Source: Drosophila miranda
Taxonomy: Eukaryota; Arthropoda; Insecta; Diptera; Drosophilidae
Assembly: GCF_003369915.1 (NCBI RefSeq)
Contig: NC_046675.1
Location: 12,586,001-12,650,000, forward strand
Direction: 5' to 3'
DNA length: 64,000 bases
This document shows, in pieces, positions 1 to 13,708 of this stretch; position 1 is the stretch's first letter; every line of letters starts with the position of its first letter. The notes below the pieces were generated by a model. It saw only the letters and a list, made by a program, of their open reading frames with translations. It did not search any database and had not been told where the DNA came from. A program made the position numbers and the translations under genes.

Positions 1-283
1 TCGTCCTCTGTCTCTGCCTCTGCCTCGTACCCTACCTGTTTTCCCCAAGGCGTTTAGCACTTTAAATACCAACCTGTTTCACCATCCTCCGTCCGCATCC
101 GTTTCCACTTCTGTTTTCTTTTTTCCTCTCCCACACACACACACACAAAGATAGATATATGTATGTATAAGTACACGCGTAAGCTGAAGTCTTGAATGAG
201 GTGCAACCCTCTTCAGTGGCACCATCTTGTGACTGGGGAAAGAGTTGTTGGAAAACACACACAGAATGTATACGCTCTCACAT

Positions 284-306
284 ACACACACACACACACA
301 CACACA
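284..306. repeat. (CA)n microsatellite
   Basis: An uninterrupted AC dinucleotide run of about 23 bases, directly visible. Similar CA runs occur at 2708-2727, 7365-7389 and 40488-40503. They are ordinary Drosophila microsatellites. Confidence 0.95.
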
Positions 307-2707
307 GGGAACTGGCTGCCTGCCTATACACATAGATACACATATATAAGCGAGCATCTTCATCATCATCGCATGCATATTCATGATTGCTGTTCAGCAT
401 TCGCATGCCCCTGACGGGGCTTGTTGCTCTCGGCAGTTATGCAATCGAAAAGTTTGCACTGGCTTAATGGATTCCACAGCCTTTTCTATAAAATTTAAAA
501 GCACAGAATTCCTGCCACATGCCTCATTCAATTTCGGAGAACAAAGTTTTTGGGTTGAATTCAATCAACACCCAGGAACAACCGCCGCTGGACAGGCTAC
601 TGGGGACTGGCGACTGGACTGCAGACTGGAAGAATGTTTTCGAAAAACTTTTCGAAATTATTATTTTCGTGTTAAATGTTTTTTTCTGTGGACGGAAAAA
701 CTTGCCTGGTGGTGGTGCAAAAGTTTTTGATTGTCTGGCCGAAAGCAGGCGTGTGTGAAAAGTAATTACCATGCAAGTGTTGAAAGTGTCTGACAGAGAC
801 TCCTCCATGCGGTGGCATGTTTCCTTTGCCTGTGTGTTTGCCCCATCAACGCCGTCAGCTGTGGCATTTGACTTCTGACTCTGTCGTAAAGTTGATCCTG
901 TCCCTGTCATGTTTCCTTTTCCATGTTTGCTAAACTTGTCGGCGCTGCTGCTGGCAATTTGTTTAATTAAATGCTTACACACAAACACAGACTCAGAGCA
1001 CATACTTCCCGCAACACAAACACTTTCACTCTGACTATCACTATCACTTGCACTCTCATTCGCCAGCTTTCCAATATAAACTTAAATTGTATTATCAACG
1101 ACCATCCCCAATGACGAGAGCCCAAACAAATGTCAGTTGCAGATCCTGCATCTGTATCTCTGGTCTCTCTGGTCAACTTAATTCAGGCGGTGGCAGGTGT
1201 TGACGGTTTTAATTTAGCGCAGCGCAGTTTTTGGCGCCACTCGGCGCGCTTTCTAAAAGTGGGTCACTACATGCAAATGGAACTCACCGGATGGGCATAC
1301 CCCCCAAGGAATGCTGCCAGGCAACGCAGCAACGGGGAATAACAACTTCCGTACTGTGCAACAAACAATTTGATTAACAAAAGAGACTTGAGACTTCTGA
1401 CTCAAGGCTTAGCCGACAATCACGGGCGAAGGCGAAGACTTACCAGTTAATACTTAAGACGCTCAGACTTTAAGGCTTTTACTGAATGCTTAAGAATCAA
1501 ACGATTAGAGGGAGACCTAGTGCTCAAGTGATTCCTGGAATGGCAGAGTTGTGTATTCCACAATTACATTTGCATAGAAGCCCACCCAAGGATCGACTCG
1601 ACAATAGTCTTGTAGGGTAGTGTTCTCCCGATTTGTATGGACTTTTCTTCAGGTCTGCTTACAAGGGCTCTTCGCTCTATTTTCTCAGTGCGTGCTTGTG
1701 GGGGTTGTCCCATATTATCGCCTATATCGCACCGATTACCATGTGACAATGTGGCACACAAAATAAAATCAGCATTTTTGCCTAGTCAAGTGTTTGCCTC
1801 TAAAGCGGCCTGAAATGAAATGTCCTGCAGGCACACACAAGTTGCTGCCAAAACAGGACACGCATCCTCATAGACATTCTTTCTATACAGAACTACTCGT
1901 ATTTACATGCCCGAAAAACACGTTCCGCCCCTCAACAAGAAGCCAACAACATTTGCCAAAACTTTCGCTGTGGATGGCCTTAAAGGCTTGGGCCCGGTGA
2001 TGCGTTCAAGGAACTTTCTTGGATGCCAAGAAATTGAAAGAAATAACGACAGTTTTTTAGTTTCTGGCTGGCTTTCATTAGGAAGACGCGGTACTGTGGC
2101 AGGACGGCGGCGGAGAAGACGATGAGTGGACGAGGAACCTTTGCCAACTTTAATGCAAGAACGAGCAATTTGAAGGCCAAATAGTTGCAAAACTTGTAAA
2201 GACTCTCAGTCATCCAAGATGCCAGACTTTAAGTAGAACTTTGCTTACGAAAAACAGGATAACCTACATAAATCATATACCCCTCTGAGGCCATTAGGAG
2301 TGTATAGGTGAGATGCCTCGTATCTAAAAATAATTTCATTACTGAAAAGCACCAAAAAGTAAAAATATCAAAAATATGTACTTAAAACGACTTAAATTTT
2401 TTTCTGTGTAAAAATACACATAGCTACAACTGAAGCCTTGTATCGTTAATATTCCTGGAACGCCCATGCCATTTGGGCTCCTAAATATATGGGAAAAGTT
2501 CTTAGAAAAGCCACCTCTTGGCTCTAGCACTTCCACACCAAAAACTGTTTGCTCTTCCCACAAAAATGTTGTGGGAAAATTCAATTTCGTTTTTTTATGT
2601 GCAGAAGACTAATTCAAATGCAAAGATAAGGCACAGCATTGAGGACTACTACTCGTACAATAGATGGATACTTCAGCACGCTTCCTTCTCGCTATCTCAC
2701 TTTCATT

Positions 2708-2727
2708 CACACACACACACACACACA
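2708..2727. repeat. (CA)n microsatellite
   Basis: About ten AC units in non-coding DNA, seen directly. Confidence 0.95.
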
Positions 2728-3525
2728 TACTCCTGGAGCACACGCATGTGCTGATAAAGTTTTAGCACCTGAAAAGGGGGTGGTGGCGGGAAAAATGTGG
2801 AAAAGCGAAAAGAAAAGTTTGCCATTTACAGCCCATCAAGTCGGCTTCAATTTCGCCTACCTTTTGTTTGGCCTCACCCCCGCAGCCTCTGGCCTTGCCT
2901 CTTGCAACATTCCCTTCCCTTTCACCTTCCCCCAGCCATCAGTGAGCCGTTGCTCTTTGTTTGACACTTTCGGCCAAGTTTATGCGCTTTTTACAACATG
3001 TATCCTTTTTGCATGTCGACTTACTGTTCTGGCTTTGGCTTTCACCATTTTATTGCATCAACAAAAGGTTTCTAAAGCCCGTGCAAAGCACTCGAACACA
3101 CATCAGCACACGGGAAAGCAACAGTCAGTGGTTTGAAAACTTTGATGTAACCAGAGAGGGCCCGAGAGGTAATCTAATGTTTTCCCCGTGGCCCGCCGCT
3201 GACTTCTTGTCCTGCTTTCCTGTTATGTTTAAGTTTTGTGTCGTGACACAACACTGAATTTCAATTACTGGCCAGGCCATGTCCTTGCCAAAGGAAATGG
3301 CTGCTCGAGCATCTGGCCAGCCTCAATCTGTTCGGTTCTGGCCTTAAAGCTTTCCAGCAGCAGCCGAAAATTTGGCCCAAAATTTATGTTCTTAGTGTTG
3401 TCCAAGTGTCCTTGTGGGAGTTGCGCTCCACCAACACACAGCACTGTTCGCACTTTATTTTCATTCAGAGCCTATCGCATGGGTTTATTTGATTTTGGGT
3501 TCGTTTCGCCTTTGTGAACTTTTCG

Positions 3526-3542
3526 CCCCCCCCCCCCCCCCC
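3526..3542. repeat. Poly-C run of 17 bases
   Basis: A homopolymer of 17 C bases. Runs of this length are prone to slippage and to sequencing error, so the exact length should not be trusted. Confidence 0.9.
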
Positions 3543-6500
3543 TCGCTCACACTCATAAATATCCAAAAAGGCATAGGAACTTGTTTGTTCTGGCCTGACC
3601 CCGAGGCTCATCTGCCGCCCTACTGCTCCACCGGCGGCCCTCTGTAATGGCAGGCCCAAATATTAGTGCAATTTCCACGTTGACCAAAAGTTCAATTCAT
3701 TTTGCACAGGGACGTGTCGCCGCTCCTCAACTGTTTTCATAAGAATTTATTGCTTTTTCTTGGCAACTAAGTGGATCAGATTTCTCTTCACAGCTCTGGC
3801 CATTCCATTCCAAACCATTCCTGTGTGGTCTGTATGTTGTGTAATATGCCACAGATTTAGTGCTGCTGAAATTACTTTTGCCTTTTGTTCGTCCTCGTAC
3901 CTCCTCCACTTTCAAGCGTCCTTCCATTTTCCCCAATTTCATTCTATCGTATTGAAAATTGAGTTGGGTTTCTCAAGGCAAAGGGCATTCGACCACAGAC
4001 AGACAGCCGGGGTGGGACAGTGCTTAGGTGAGATTTCCCCAAAATCAGATTGTTGCTACTCCATGGAAACGTTACAGAAAATGGTAGTCTTTAAGGCCAT
4101 TCTATTCCTCATATTTTCTGGATTTTTTTCTGGTTCGTTCAATGAAAGTGTTTTCATTATTTTGAAGTTTTATTTTTGTCTAAATTTATTTCTGAACTCT
4201 TCTCTTTATTTATTTTTCGCTTGTTTAGTGACTCTTTTGTTATAAACAAGTTTGTTTTCCTCTCTCTGGATTTTGCCAACCCTACAGTGCATTTTCCCAG
4301 AATTGCACAAAAAGGCAAACTAAAAGTTACACCGAAACTAAGGGAAATTTATAGTGTAGTACAAGTTTTTGAACTATACAACTTTAATCTTTACGACTGC
4401 ATCCTTAAAGGGAATTTTTCAAGCTGATTTATTTTGTTGATTTTTTTTATGCTTTCTAATCATTCCATAAAGATAATTCGAGTATTATAGGTGTTCTTAA
4501 ATTGTTTTTTATTTTTCTGTTTGTTTATAACTTATTGCTTATAATCTCCCAATTAGAAATAATACTTATGTAGGTGCTTCTGTACATCTTAAATCTACTC
4601 AATTACGGTATAATTATTATTCATGGGATTGTTTATTGTCAGCACTTAATTCTGCCGCCTCTCGGCTTCCTCTTCTCTGATGACTGGCCACAATTTGTGG
4701 CCCTGGACACATTTTCACTCGAAATGCCTTGGCACAAATTTGAAATGCGATTTGAGGCTTTCCTTTCATTGTGTGTATGGCCTGAGTACATATGTATGTA
4801 TATACCGATGACGTCACTGAAATTCATTTCATTTATGCATAACTTGTTTGAAGCTGTGTGCAATTTAGTGGTCACAATATCTGAATATTGTCCTGGAAAT
4901 TCGGAATGAAAACTTCTGAATGTAAACTACAGAATGGTATACATCTGTATCTGTGTGTATCTCCAACTATGTAAGCACTTCCTGTGCGTATTGATTTTCA
5001 TTCTGACAGCAAAGCAAAAATATTTATTGTCAGCTCGGGGGAACGGTGCTCTGGGAGACCCGAGACCCAAGGATGCCAGCCAAGTTTTCCACAAATTGTT
5101 CCCAGGCGACAATTTGATGCTGATGATGGAGGGGTCGGTCTGTTCCACCTTCTCTTTTTTTGTCGGGGAAGCTCTGTCAATAGAATCAACGCGGCAACGA
5201 GAAATATTAGAAGAGCCAGCAAAAGCCAACTATTGCGTTGATGGGTTCATAATTATGGCCATGTCCTTGCTTTAGACACGCCCAGAAACATTTCAGAATG
5301 CTGACATGCATTAATATTGATTGTTGCTGCCGCCTGAGCCGCACTAATCAGAGAGACATGTTGGTACCCCCGTGTACCCGCGCATTGACATTGACATGAG
5401 CATCCTCATTGGACCGCGTCATCCACAACTCATCCTTGTCCACAGCTTCGCCATCATCATCATCATCATTATCATTGTGATGATTCGCCTTCCCATTTTC
5501 AGTTCCAGTTCCAGTGCCATTGTCATTGTCAGCCCCCGAATGAAATTACATGTTACATATCGCATTTACATGGCTGTCATGTAGTTTTCTTTCTGATTCA
5601 GTTGTTCGTGTTGTTCGAGGCATGTCCTGTCGTCAGAGGGAAGTGTGAAATTGCGAACGATGCTAATTGGGAAAAACGTTGTTTGGGTTTTGTCAGCTCC
5701 AAATGAAATGTCCATCACTGGCGGTAGTACCTATCAACAGACTATATTATATATATTATACACTTAAAGGCCGTATTCGCTTGTATATTTCTTTAGTGCT
5801 TTGTATTTAATCTGGAGTTTAATCCAGCACAGAACAAAGAAGTGTAATTACCAATTGGCAAAACTTTAAATTAAATCCTTTTATTTGATAATTTTCTTTG
5901 CCTCAACTTATCACAAATCAGGCAAAGTTTCGTTGCTTTTAATTAAAATTTCACAGTTTATTAAGCTTAAAGCAAGGCGGCACTAATTGATTGAAGCTTT
6001 CGGCCCAGCAGCTGACCTTGTCAAGCCATTTGCATATAATTCAACTTACAATCGATTTCTATATATAATGGGCCCAGAGGACAGCGGAGACCACCACAAA
6101 GGAATGCTGTGGCATTTTTGTTGTTGTTTCGACAGCAATCGTTTACCATTCACAGGGGCTTCAGAGCTGGGGGGGGTTGGGGGACTTAGGGAAGTTTTTA
6201 ATGAGTTGGCAAATGGCATTGGCAATCCGTAGTTGGATGCTTGACACTTGGAGCATGAAATCAAACTAATTAACTCAAAATTTTCTCATAAATGCTGTGC
6301 AAAGTTTCCCCATTGGGGGGCCTCAAGCTAGCATTTTCATGTGATTTTCCGCTCCCTGCACATGATGGCAGTGCAATCGCACACAAGTGAGCGATTGGCC
6401 CCAAGCCTCCTTCTCCATCTCCTTCAGCATTATGGGGCAGCACCTCAGCGCTGAATGATAATTCTGTTTTTTCCAGCATCATGAAGAAATTAAAAAGTTT

Positions 6501-7364
6501 TTTTCTCTTTTGTATCCATGATCCCAGCAAATGGTCTACAAATTGCTCCCCCAACGTCGAAGTTTTTCACATTTTTTCCCGCGAACCGTTTTTTATTTTT
6601 TGTTTGAGTTTTCATTCATTTATTTCCCACAATTTTGCCGCTGTATTGCTGTTTGGACTGACATCGAATTTAATTCTGGCATGAATGACGAAATATAACC
6701 TTTCCAAATTAGCTGTTAAACGTGCTTTTTACAGTATATTTGCTTTTACTATTTGTGTGCAATTTCAGGAAAATTTATTCAAATTTGTGCAGTAAAAAAC
6801 TTATAAAAAAAGTTAGATATGGGGAATGCTTTACGTTTAGGGATATATTCGTGTTATTAGACGATAAAATATGCAACGTGGAGATTTTTCGATGAAAATA
6901 TTTCCCTTTGATGTTGCCCCAAGGTAGGAAGTCAGGAAGTCCACGTGGGGAGTGGCTAATGTTTATTACATTACATTACATATGTACATATATGCTATAC
7001 TTGAAGGAGCTGCGGATCCTTACAGTCGCTACAAAGTTCTTTGCTGTGGGATCATAAAACCATTGCATAAGTTTTGTGCTTGACAGAAAACTTTCAAGCG
7101 TTGGGTTTCATTTCATGGCAGCCAAAGGAATAGAAAAACAGGAGTGGAGGGAGTCTGTGTCTGTGTCTGTGGGCATGTCTGTGCTCAAATATTTCTGTGT
7201 AGTTTGACAGTTCGTAAAATCAAAGTTGTGTCTGACAAAATGTAATAGATTTTTATTGCCGGCGGCAGTGGTTTGTTTCATCTAGTCACCACTTCCATTT
7301 TGTTAGTCAGCCAATGCGACTTTCTGGCTCTTCACCCCACACGCCCTCGTAGGCCCACACAGAT

Positions 7365-7389
7365 ACACACACACACACACACACACACA
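7365..7389. repeat. (CA)n microsatellite
   Basis: About 25 bases of alternating A and C in non-coding DNA. Confidence 0.95.
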
Positions 7390-9760
7390 AATGCGGAATA
7401 GACGGAAAGAGAGAACTTTCCCATTTTGTCGGAAAATGCTTTTAATCTAACAACAAAGTTGAAGGAAAAACTTGTCCTCGAGTTTTAAGGTTTCGCATGG
7501 CAGTTGGAATTTTCAACAAATTTAACTCGTCCTTGACACGTCGCCCGAATCCCAGGGATATGAACACAATCCAATTTCCCATTGCCACTGTTTTAGTCAG
7601 GCAAATTTTCCAACGGCGACAAGAGTTGAGTGTTGAACGGGAAATAAATCCGGAGTTTGCTGAAAGTTGGACACGGACTTGTTTTCTAATGGATTTCATT
7701 TCCTTTAAGGCCAGGCGCTGTCAGGAAAAGCGCATAAATTCAACTGCCGGCGGAAAACGGTATAAAATATATTTTCTTTAAAGGCAATAAAAATTAATTA
7801 ACGCCGCACGTCTAAGATTCTGCCCTCAATTATGATGGCAGGCCAGGCCAGGCCTTTCTGACAGAGTTTTGGCAAAAAAAGTGACAAAAAATCAATACGA
7901 CAGCTCGGCCAGAGAGTGGGTGGGAATCTCGGCCTTGGCTGTCCGACGCGCTAATTTCAGGAGCCTTGGGCCATAAAACCGTGTTGAGGGAGCACAAAGC
8001 TCTAAAAACCGGCAAAAGCGAACCCAAAGACGTTGAAGCCGGCCCATAAGTAGCTGAGGATTAGGCAAAGAGATCTCCTCCTTTGACCCTCTTACTTTTT
8101 CTCTCGCTTTTCCTCGCTCTTTAAATCGCTGACTCAAGGAGGCAGTATGTCTTTTAATTAGACGATTTCACTGGAAACTTGATTGTGAAGGTATTCCGGT
8201 CTTGAGCTTGTCCATGATAATGAAGTCCCAAATGGCATTGCAGATTAATGTCTCGATTTAATGGCAAATAATATTGAATGGTCACAGAAATGGGACGATG
8301 GCTTCAATTTTCCTCTGGGGTTTTATTTTCCGCATTTTAAATTTTTTCTGAAAAAGGAATGTACAAAATCGGTAAAAATATATCCGCTTGGGCAAAGGAT
8401 GTTTGTGTGTGGGAAAATATTTATATTTATATATTTAATTACAGTAAATTAATAAAAGCTAATATTTTAACTATTTAAAAATATCTTCTCAGGCAAAGAA
8501 TATTTGTGTTTAGGGTTTTAGAAAAATCTACTCATAATGACTAAAGAAAATACCATAGTTTAAGTAAGAAACGATTCATTACATTATTCGTTACTCGTTA
8601 AATCCCCTTTGAAATAGTTATTGGTCCTTTTAGAATCAGAATAGACTAAAATGGGAATTTTAAATTAAAATAATTTCCTATTTCCTTTTTTTAGATATAA
8701 CGCAGGGCCTCGTTGCTTCAGGGCCTCTGAATTTCACCATCTTGATCCGGAATGTCCCCTCGGGCATTTTATTTGGTCTCTTGCATTACTTCCGGGTCCT
8801 CTGGTCTCCCCCTTGACGTGTTTCCCTTGGCTTTGGCGCGTTTCCGGCCTCCGCTACATGGCCAAATAATTAAAATTCAAAAGTTGGCAGCGGCATTTGT
8901 GCATTAATAAATTAGTTGAGCCGAGGTCCGGGCACTTGGCGACGTTTCGGCTTGTTGTCCCTCTGCCCACTTAAAAGTCATGAAAATAACCAAATATGCA
9001 CAGAAAGTTTACATTAAAGGGAGGGGGGAGAGTGGTGGCAGAAGGAGTGGAGGGCCAAGTTTGGTTCTCTGCTTTTAGTTGGCCATTTTATGTCTGCTGT
9101 GGGACTGGATGCATTTGCATTTCTAATCATTGCGTTCCCTGCCCCACTCTCCCTCCCAGCATTTCCTTCCTTTTTTATCCATTTATGAGCTCCAATGCAT
9201 GCCATTTGCCATATTCTCCGCTCTTAAACCATTTCATTCATTTTTGATGGCATTGAAATGGATTTGGTTATCATAAAAAATTTGCCAGTAACAATAAAGG
9301 AGGGCGAAACAATTGAAATCTGAAAGGCTTCAAACTGCTTATCGATTCAAATGCTTGCTGGCTCTTGCCGCGTCACTGCCGCTGGCTGGGATGGTTTTTG
9401 TCATAAAATGCTAAAAATTTGTATCAACCGTCGGGACCCATCCCCATCGCATCCTGCGACCCCTCTTTTTGGGAGCTATTGCTGTCTCTCTGTGTGGCAG
9501 GGTAAGGGCAGGGGCAGGGCCAGACCTGAGCGGCGCAGCGTCCAAGCGTGCGACCCATAAAGGAAACCTATTACATTTTTTTATACTTAATGTGAGACAT
9601 TTAAAAAAGGAAAAAGCCGAGCGTAAATGGAGGGAAAATGTGTGAAAGGATGTTTGAAGGTCACGCTTTAGTGACCCCGCCTGCTTCGGCCCGATAAGCA
9701 GATGCTCCCGGCTTATTGATTAACTAGGGAAATGAAGCGGAGCCAACAGTTCCTGGCTCC

Positions 9761-9785
9761 CGGTCCCGGTCCCGGTCCCGGTCCC
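9761..9785. repeat. Six-base tandem repeat (CGGTCC)n
   Basis: About four copies of CGGTCC, seen directly, with a degenerate copy just downstream. Confidence 0.9.
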
Positions 9786-12700
9786 ACTCCCGCTTATCGT
9801 CAACTGCTAATTGAATAATTTAAGGAGAAAGTCGAGCGAAAGTCACATACATTTTACTTTGATAAACCCATAAATATCGTTATCTTCATCATCGGCAGCA
9901 TCGAGAACATCATCATCATCGATGCATTGGGCACCGGAAATTTCCGACATTTTTCGGGCCAGCCGGAAACCGTTAAAAACGAACATCAGGTGGGCCGTGT
10001 GCATCACCTGCTCGAGGTCTGTGTCCTGGGACTGTGCCCTGGGATCACATTAAATGATTTATTGGTCCTTGGTCTGGACTGCGTGAGTCCCTAAAAATTT
10101 CATAAATTTCAGCCTTCAGCCTGCTCTTGGCTGGCGGCGGCCTGCTCTGCCATGCCCTGCCCTGCGCTTTATGGCAGCAGAATACACATAAAGCAACAAA
10201 GTTGTTCAAGAAAAAGTCAATAAATGGAACGCTGCTGTATTATATATTGTATATTACACATTGTTGCTCCTTTTTGGCTGCTCCTCTTGGTTGGTTCATC
10301 AGCGGTGGAATAATACGCAGGGTTTGAGCTCGTTTGAGTTTGCAAATTGCTCTGAAATCAAACATCAAAGTTAAAAGTGCTTATTTTGTATATTTTCCCT
10401 TTTCTTTGTTTATTTTCGGTGCAATTTTACGCCATTTTGCATTGTTCTGCCGTTCTTGCCGTCGAACATGACGTATACTTAATTTAAGCACTGGCAACTC
10501 TTTCAACTTTAAAGTGGATGAATCGATTGAATATATGCTCGTATATATATGCACAGCAGAGCTGGTTTCTGGTCTCTCCCACTCATTCCGAATTGAGAGC
10601 TGTGGCTGGAAAATTTCATTATACACTCGTCAAAATGTTTCGGCCTGAAGCAGAACAAATGAATTTAATTAAATATTTGAGAGATTTAATCGAATTTCAA
10701 TTGGAACGCAACATAAATGCCATTCACGAACTCTGCCACCGATAATTGAATGTATTTCCGGGCATTGCCATAGCAAATGGCATTTTAATTACATTGCAAA
10801 CGATTACCATCTCTGGCCCATGGCCCAAAACCAGGTAGGGCAGTGTGTACGAGTATGTATCTGGGTAACTGTACAAAGAATGCCACGTGTGGCAAATTGC
10901 AAATGCAGCTTCATTCCATGCGGAATTGGAGATGGCAGCAGGACATATATATTGTATAAAGTTGATGCTGAATATCCCATTGTGGACTGCAGCTGGTACT
11001 TATCTCTAGACCGGGACACAGACACAGCCCCCCCACACTTTTCCAGCTTTCCTCTACATCCTTCAGTTAAGAAAATCGTTTCGTAACTGACTAAACATAC
11101 TGACTAGCATAGTGAATTTAATAAAATAGAAAAATTTTTCCAAAAGCAATTTAAACTAGAGTCCGACCACCTGGCCAGCAGCTGGGGCTGAGACACTCGT
11201 ATATCCCACGTACGTGAAATGTACGTAACTGAACCCATCCTTTGTAATCTGAATTTTTCAAGTGCTCCTGGTTGGTTTAAAAACACAACTCTTGATTAAT
11301 GTCCGTGTATGCAAACTCGTATGTAGAATAATAAACTGTATTATTCTTATAATGCTTGTATAAGCTCTTTTATGTTCTTTATTAAATAATCTCTTTTGAA
11401 TTAATTTTGATCCCTCTTTTGGGCTTCGTACAAAGGACCGATAACCATCTCTAAGTCATGAACATATGTACATATATTTATATGTATGCAGTCGAGCACA
11501 ATACAAATACTATTTAACAAGTTTATTTCAAAGAATATTACGCATTTAGTGTCCAAGCCTCATGGGACTTAAACACTTAATTAGTCCAATGCCAACAAGC
11601 GATTGGTTAAATGTTGTTTAACTGAATACCTAATCCGATTGTTGCTGTTTCCTTTGCCAGTTTAATATCAATATGTTTCTCTTTAATACATTTCGATACA
11701 CTTCGGTATCCGGGCAGATAAACTTGGCCAAAATTGTGCCGTAAATCGCCAAGAAGTTCAAGTTCAACATTACTCATACGCCGCGTTGGTCGCAGCTGAC
11801 TTTCTCTTCCACTCCTTGCGGGTGCGGTGATTTATTTTCATTTGCCTGCACCAAAATACCGTTAAAGCGGCTAACAGCAAACATTTCTTGTGACAAATTC
11901 GAAATTTATGTGTTTTACGTTATAAATTGTGGGGCAGGAGCCGCAGCCGACTGTGGTCTCTCTTTTCTACTCGTATTCACCGTCTTTCTCCGGCTGGGTG
12001 TGTGCGACATGCTTCTAGTTTCCTGGATTTTCTTTTTATGCGAAACGCCCCTCCATCGTCTCGCTTCGCTGACTTCGTGACGTTCGTTTCGGCGTTCTCA
12101 CTTTAATTTGCTTTGATTTTGCATGCCAATTGGCAGTTAGGGACGTCCCTTGCCGCTGCCACGCCTCTTCTTTGGGACTCTCAAAGCTAATTTGCTTACT
12201 GGTAACGCAACTGCGTTTTCTCTTTTCCTTTCCGACGCCACTTCTTGCCACCCCGACAAATTTAAATGCGACTGATTTCCTTTTCCGTTTCCGGGGCGGC
12301 CATTTTATTCAGACTTGCGGTTTCTTTTTTTTAAACCCTTCGTTGTGTTTGGTTTTGTGGGTCGTATGGGATTTCGGATTTTTCTTATTTTTTGTTTTTC
12401 TTTAATTTTGCACAGCCGCAATAAGTATTTTTTCGATTTTTTACGACGTTAAATGAGTTCTTTGGAAATTCATTGACTGTGGAAACGGAAAGAGGGAAAC
12501 CCATATACAAAATGCCACGTACGGACGTGGCTCTCAATGGCATTTAACCAGACTTAAAGCCGGTAAATTTTCATTCTCATTCTCACGGCTATCCGCGATT
12601 CTCGTTACTCCATTGTTGCAGGCTTCCCTTTCGCTCTTTTCCTCGTTTTTTAAATGCCATTGAGGAATTATTAATGAAGTTATGCGAACCGAAGGACGAA

Positions 12701-13663
12701 TCAATAATTCAACTCGAGTGGGTGTATGTGGGTGGGGAATGGTGGGTGTATTTTGTGTGGGTAAATCTAATCGAATTTATTAGAACAGGGGCAGAATCGT
12801 CTCATGTTGAAGAATCGCCAGCGGCTGTGTGTTCTGTGCGGTTAGTCATAACAATGTCAGGGCGATATGGCCATGGAAGGTCCACACAACATTATTGGCA
12901 TCATTTATGCTTTTGTGAGGGGGCGGGACCGGAGGCACGGGCACCCTTCTCATAATCATAGCCATCTTCATTGTTAGTCATAAACTTTCTACACATGCAC
13001 GCATTTCAAATGGGTATCGATTAAGACTTCGTTAGCCATTTGTTAGACCCATGTTACCTCAGATAAGGATCGGATTAAGAACGGTCCTATATTTAGATTT
13101 GTTTAGAGCAGTAGGTTGTGTTTTTGGTGGCGAAAAACACCACCTTTCCCTACAATATTTTTGGGTTTGATATAAGTCTTTTTGAATATTGTTATTGATA
13201 GCAAATATAATATTATTGTCGATTGTGTCGATGTAAATCCATGGAAATTAGTTTGCAGTTCGCTTTTCCGAGCAAGCCGCCCTTTGTTCCGTTTTCCATT
13301 GAAAAATTAAATTGTTGAAAATTCCGCAAACTCACATACAACCACAAAACCCACTCTTCTACTCAAATACACTAACATAAACACAAAGCCATTGACGCTC
13401 GTGGGCACAAAGCAAAGCCGCAATCGAGAAGGGGACTGGTGCGGATGCGGCCTTTGGTATCGTCCATATCTGTATGTGTGTGAGTGTGTATTGGTAGTTT
13501 GTTTTGTGCTTTGTTCTTTTTATGCCATTCGGAGGAAAAAAGCAAGAAAAAGAGCCCGCCACAAACAGACAAAACTGAAGCGAGAGTCAACGCTGAAAGC
13601 ATGCCAGGTAATTTCATTATTCAAATATTGTATGTGTGAATGTGAGCTCGGGAGAAAGGACCT

Positions 13664-13708
13664 AACTGACTGACTGATTGACTGACTGACTGACTAACTG
13701 ACTGACTG
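13664..13708. repeat. (CTGA)n microsatellite
   Basis: About eleven tetranucleotide units with two single-base variants (one CTAA and one TTGA type). It lies in non-coding DNA. Confidence 0.9.
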
